DNA from: an uncultured Lachnospiraceae bacterium
GTDB lineage: Bacteria; Bacillota; Clostridia; Lachnospirales; Lachnospiraceae
DNA: 32,404 nt
Assembly (NCBI GenBank): GCA_900544685.1
Contig: UQWA01000033.1
Coordinates: 1 to 32,404, forward strand
Direction of reading: 5' to 3'
Below are positions 32,352 through 32,404 of the stretch, piece after piece. The number at the start of each line of letters is the position of its first letter. Positions within the stretch are counted from its first letter, which is position 1. The translations under genes and the position numbers were made by a program. The notes under the pieces were generated by a model. It had not been told where the DNA came from. It searched no databases and saw nothing but the letters and a program-made list of their open reading frames with translations.

Positions 32352-32404
32352 AATCATAACCACCGGCTTAGCCGGTGGTTTGCACTGCCCCTATAAGGGG
32401 CTCA
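32352..32404. mobile_element. Possible terminal fragment of an IS200/IS605-like element
   Basis: Two perfect hairpins close the window: AACCACCGGC (32358-32367) with GCCGGTGGTT (32371-32380), loop TTA, and GCCCCT (32387-32392) with AGGGGC (32396-32401), loop ATA. Subterminal hairpins are the marks by which IS200/IS605 transposases recognise their ends. No transposase is inside the window. The identification rests on structure and on resemblance from memory. Confidence 0.45.

Noticed and set aside
1..32404. A CRISPR array, prophage, toxin-antitoxin pair or defence island
   Set aside because: No repeat-spacer pattern, phage gene, integrase or defence-type gene is present; the only regulator is a lone XRE protein.

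Overview
The window looks like core chromosome of a spore-forming, anaerobic low-to-mid-GC Firmicute, most likely a Lachnospiraceae-type clostridium. Supporting signs are a GerA/SpoVAF-type spore protein, a clostridial-order Rnf complex (C-D-G-E-A-B), the rpmE/DUF1385/prmC/prfA gene order, a TIGR04086-type membrane protein, strong AGGAGG-type ribosome sites and sigma-A promoters with 17-nt spacers. I placed it from protein character only, so the genus is not determined. I support 31 protein genes. I saw no rRNA, tRNA, CRISPR array or intact transposase, and no gene-free stretch exceeds 300 bases.

Layout. (1) 1-2.6 kb: an IS-end-like hairpin at the left edge, a low-complexity lipoprotein gene, a spore germination protein (SpoVAF-like) and, divergently, a small membrane-anchored protein with a degenerate FMN-binding-like domain. 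(2) 2.6-9.4 kb, minus strand: six closely packed genes (DUF2156 protein, class I aminotransferase, HisC, a methyltransferase, Hsp33, glutamine-dependent NAD synthetase). (3) 9.5-15.8 kb, minus strand: glmM, prfA, prmC, DUF1385 protein, rpmE with a structured leader, and rho. This is a translation/termination housekeeping block. (4) 15.9-17.7 kb: a four-helix membrane protein and, divergently, a CNNM/CorC-type transporter. (5) 17.8-23.4 kb, minus strand: the Rnf operon (rnfC, a single ORF joining rnfD and rnfG, rnfE, rnfA, rnfB), preceded by a Gx-transporter family gene. (6) 23.5-26.7 kb: a small XRE regulator, an LCP cell-wall protein and an ABC-F ATPase. (7) 26.7-32.3 kb, minus strand: a complete oligopeptide ABC transporter (oppB-C-D-F and the binding protein). 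A second IS-end-like pair of hairpins lies at the right edge.

How the genes work together. Rnf couples ferredoxin oxidation to NAD+ reduction and ion export. Its membrane flavin subunits (D and G) are here one 520-residue polypeptide with both flavin-attachment regions kept; this is the most notable observation. The opp operon imports peptides. PrfA and its methylase PrmC sit together as usual. The IS-like hairpins at both window edges suggest that the window is bounded by copies of a repeat, possibly as an assembly contig.

Most of the window is ordinary. The points worth a second look are the RnfD-RnfG fusion, the RnfE cysteine-rich tail, a terminator-like hairpin that buries the spoVAF ribosome site, the rpmE leader, the divergent FMN-binding-like protein, a likely leaderless LCP transcript, and a non-lipoprotein peptide-binding protein.
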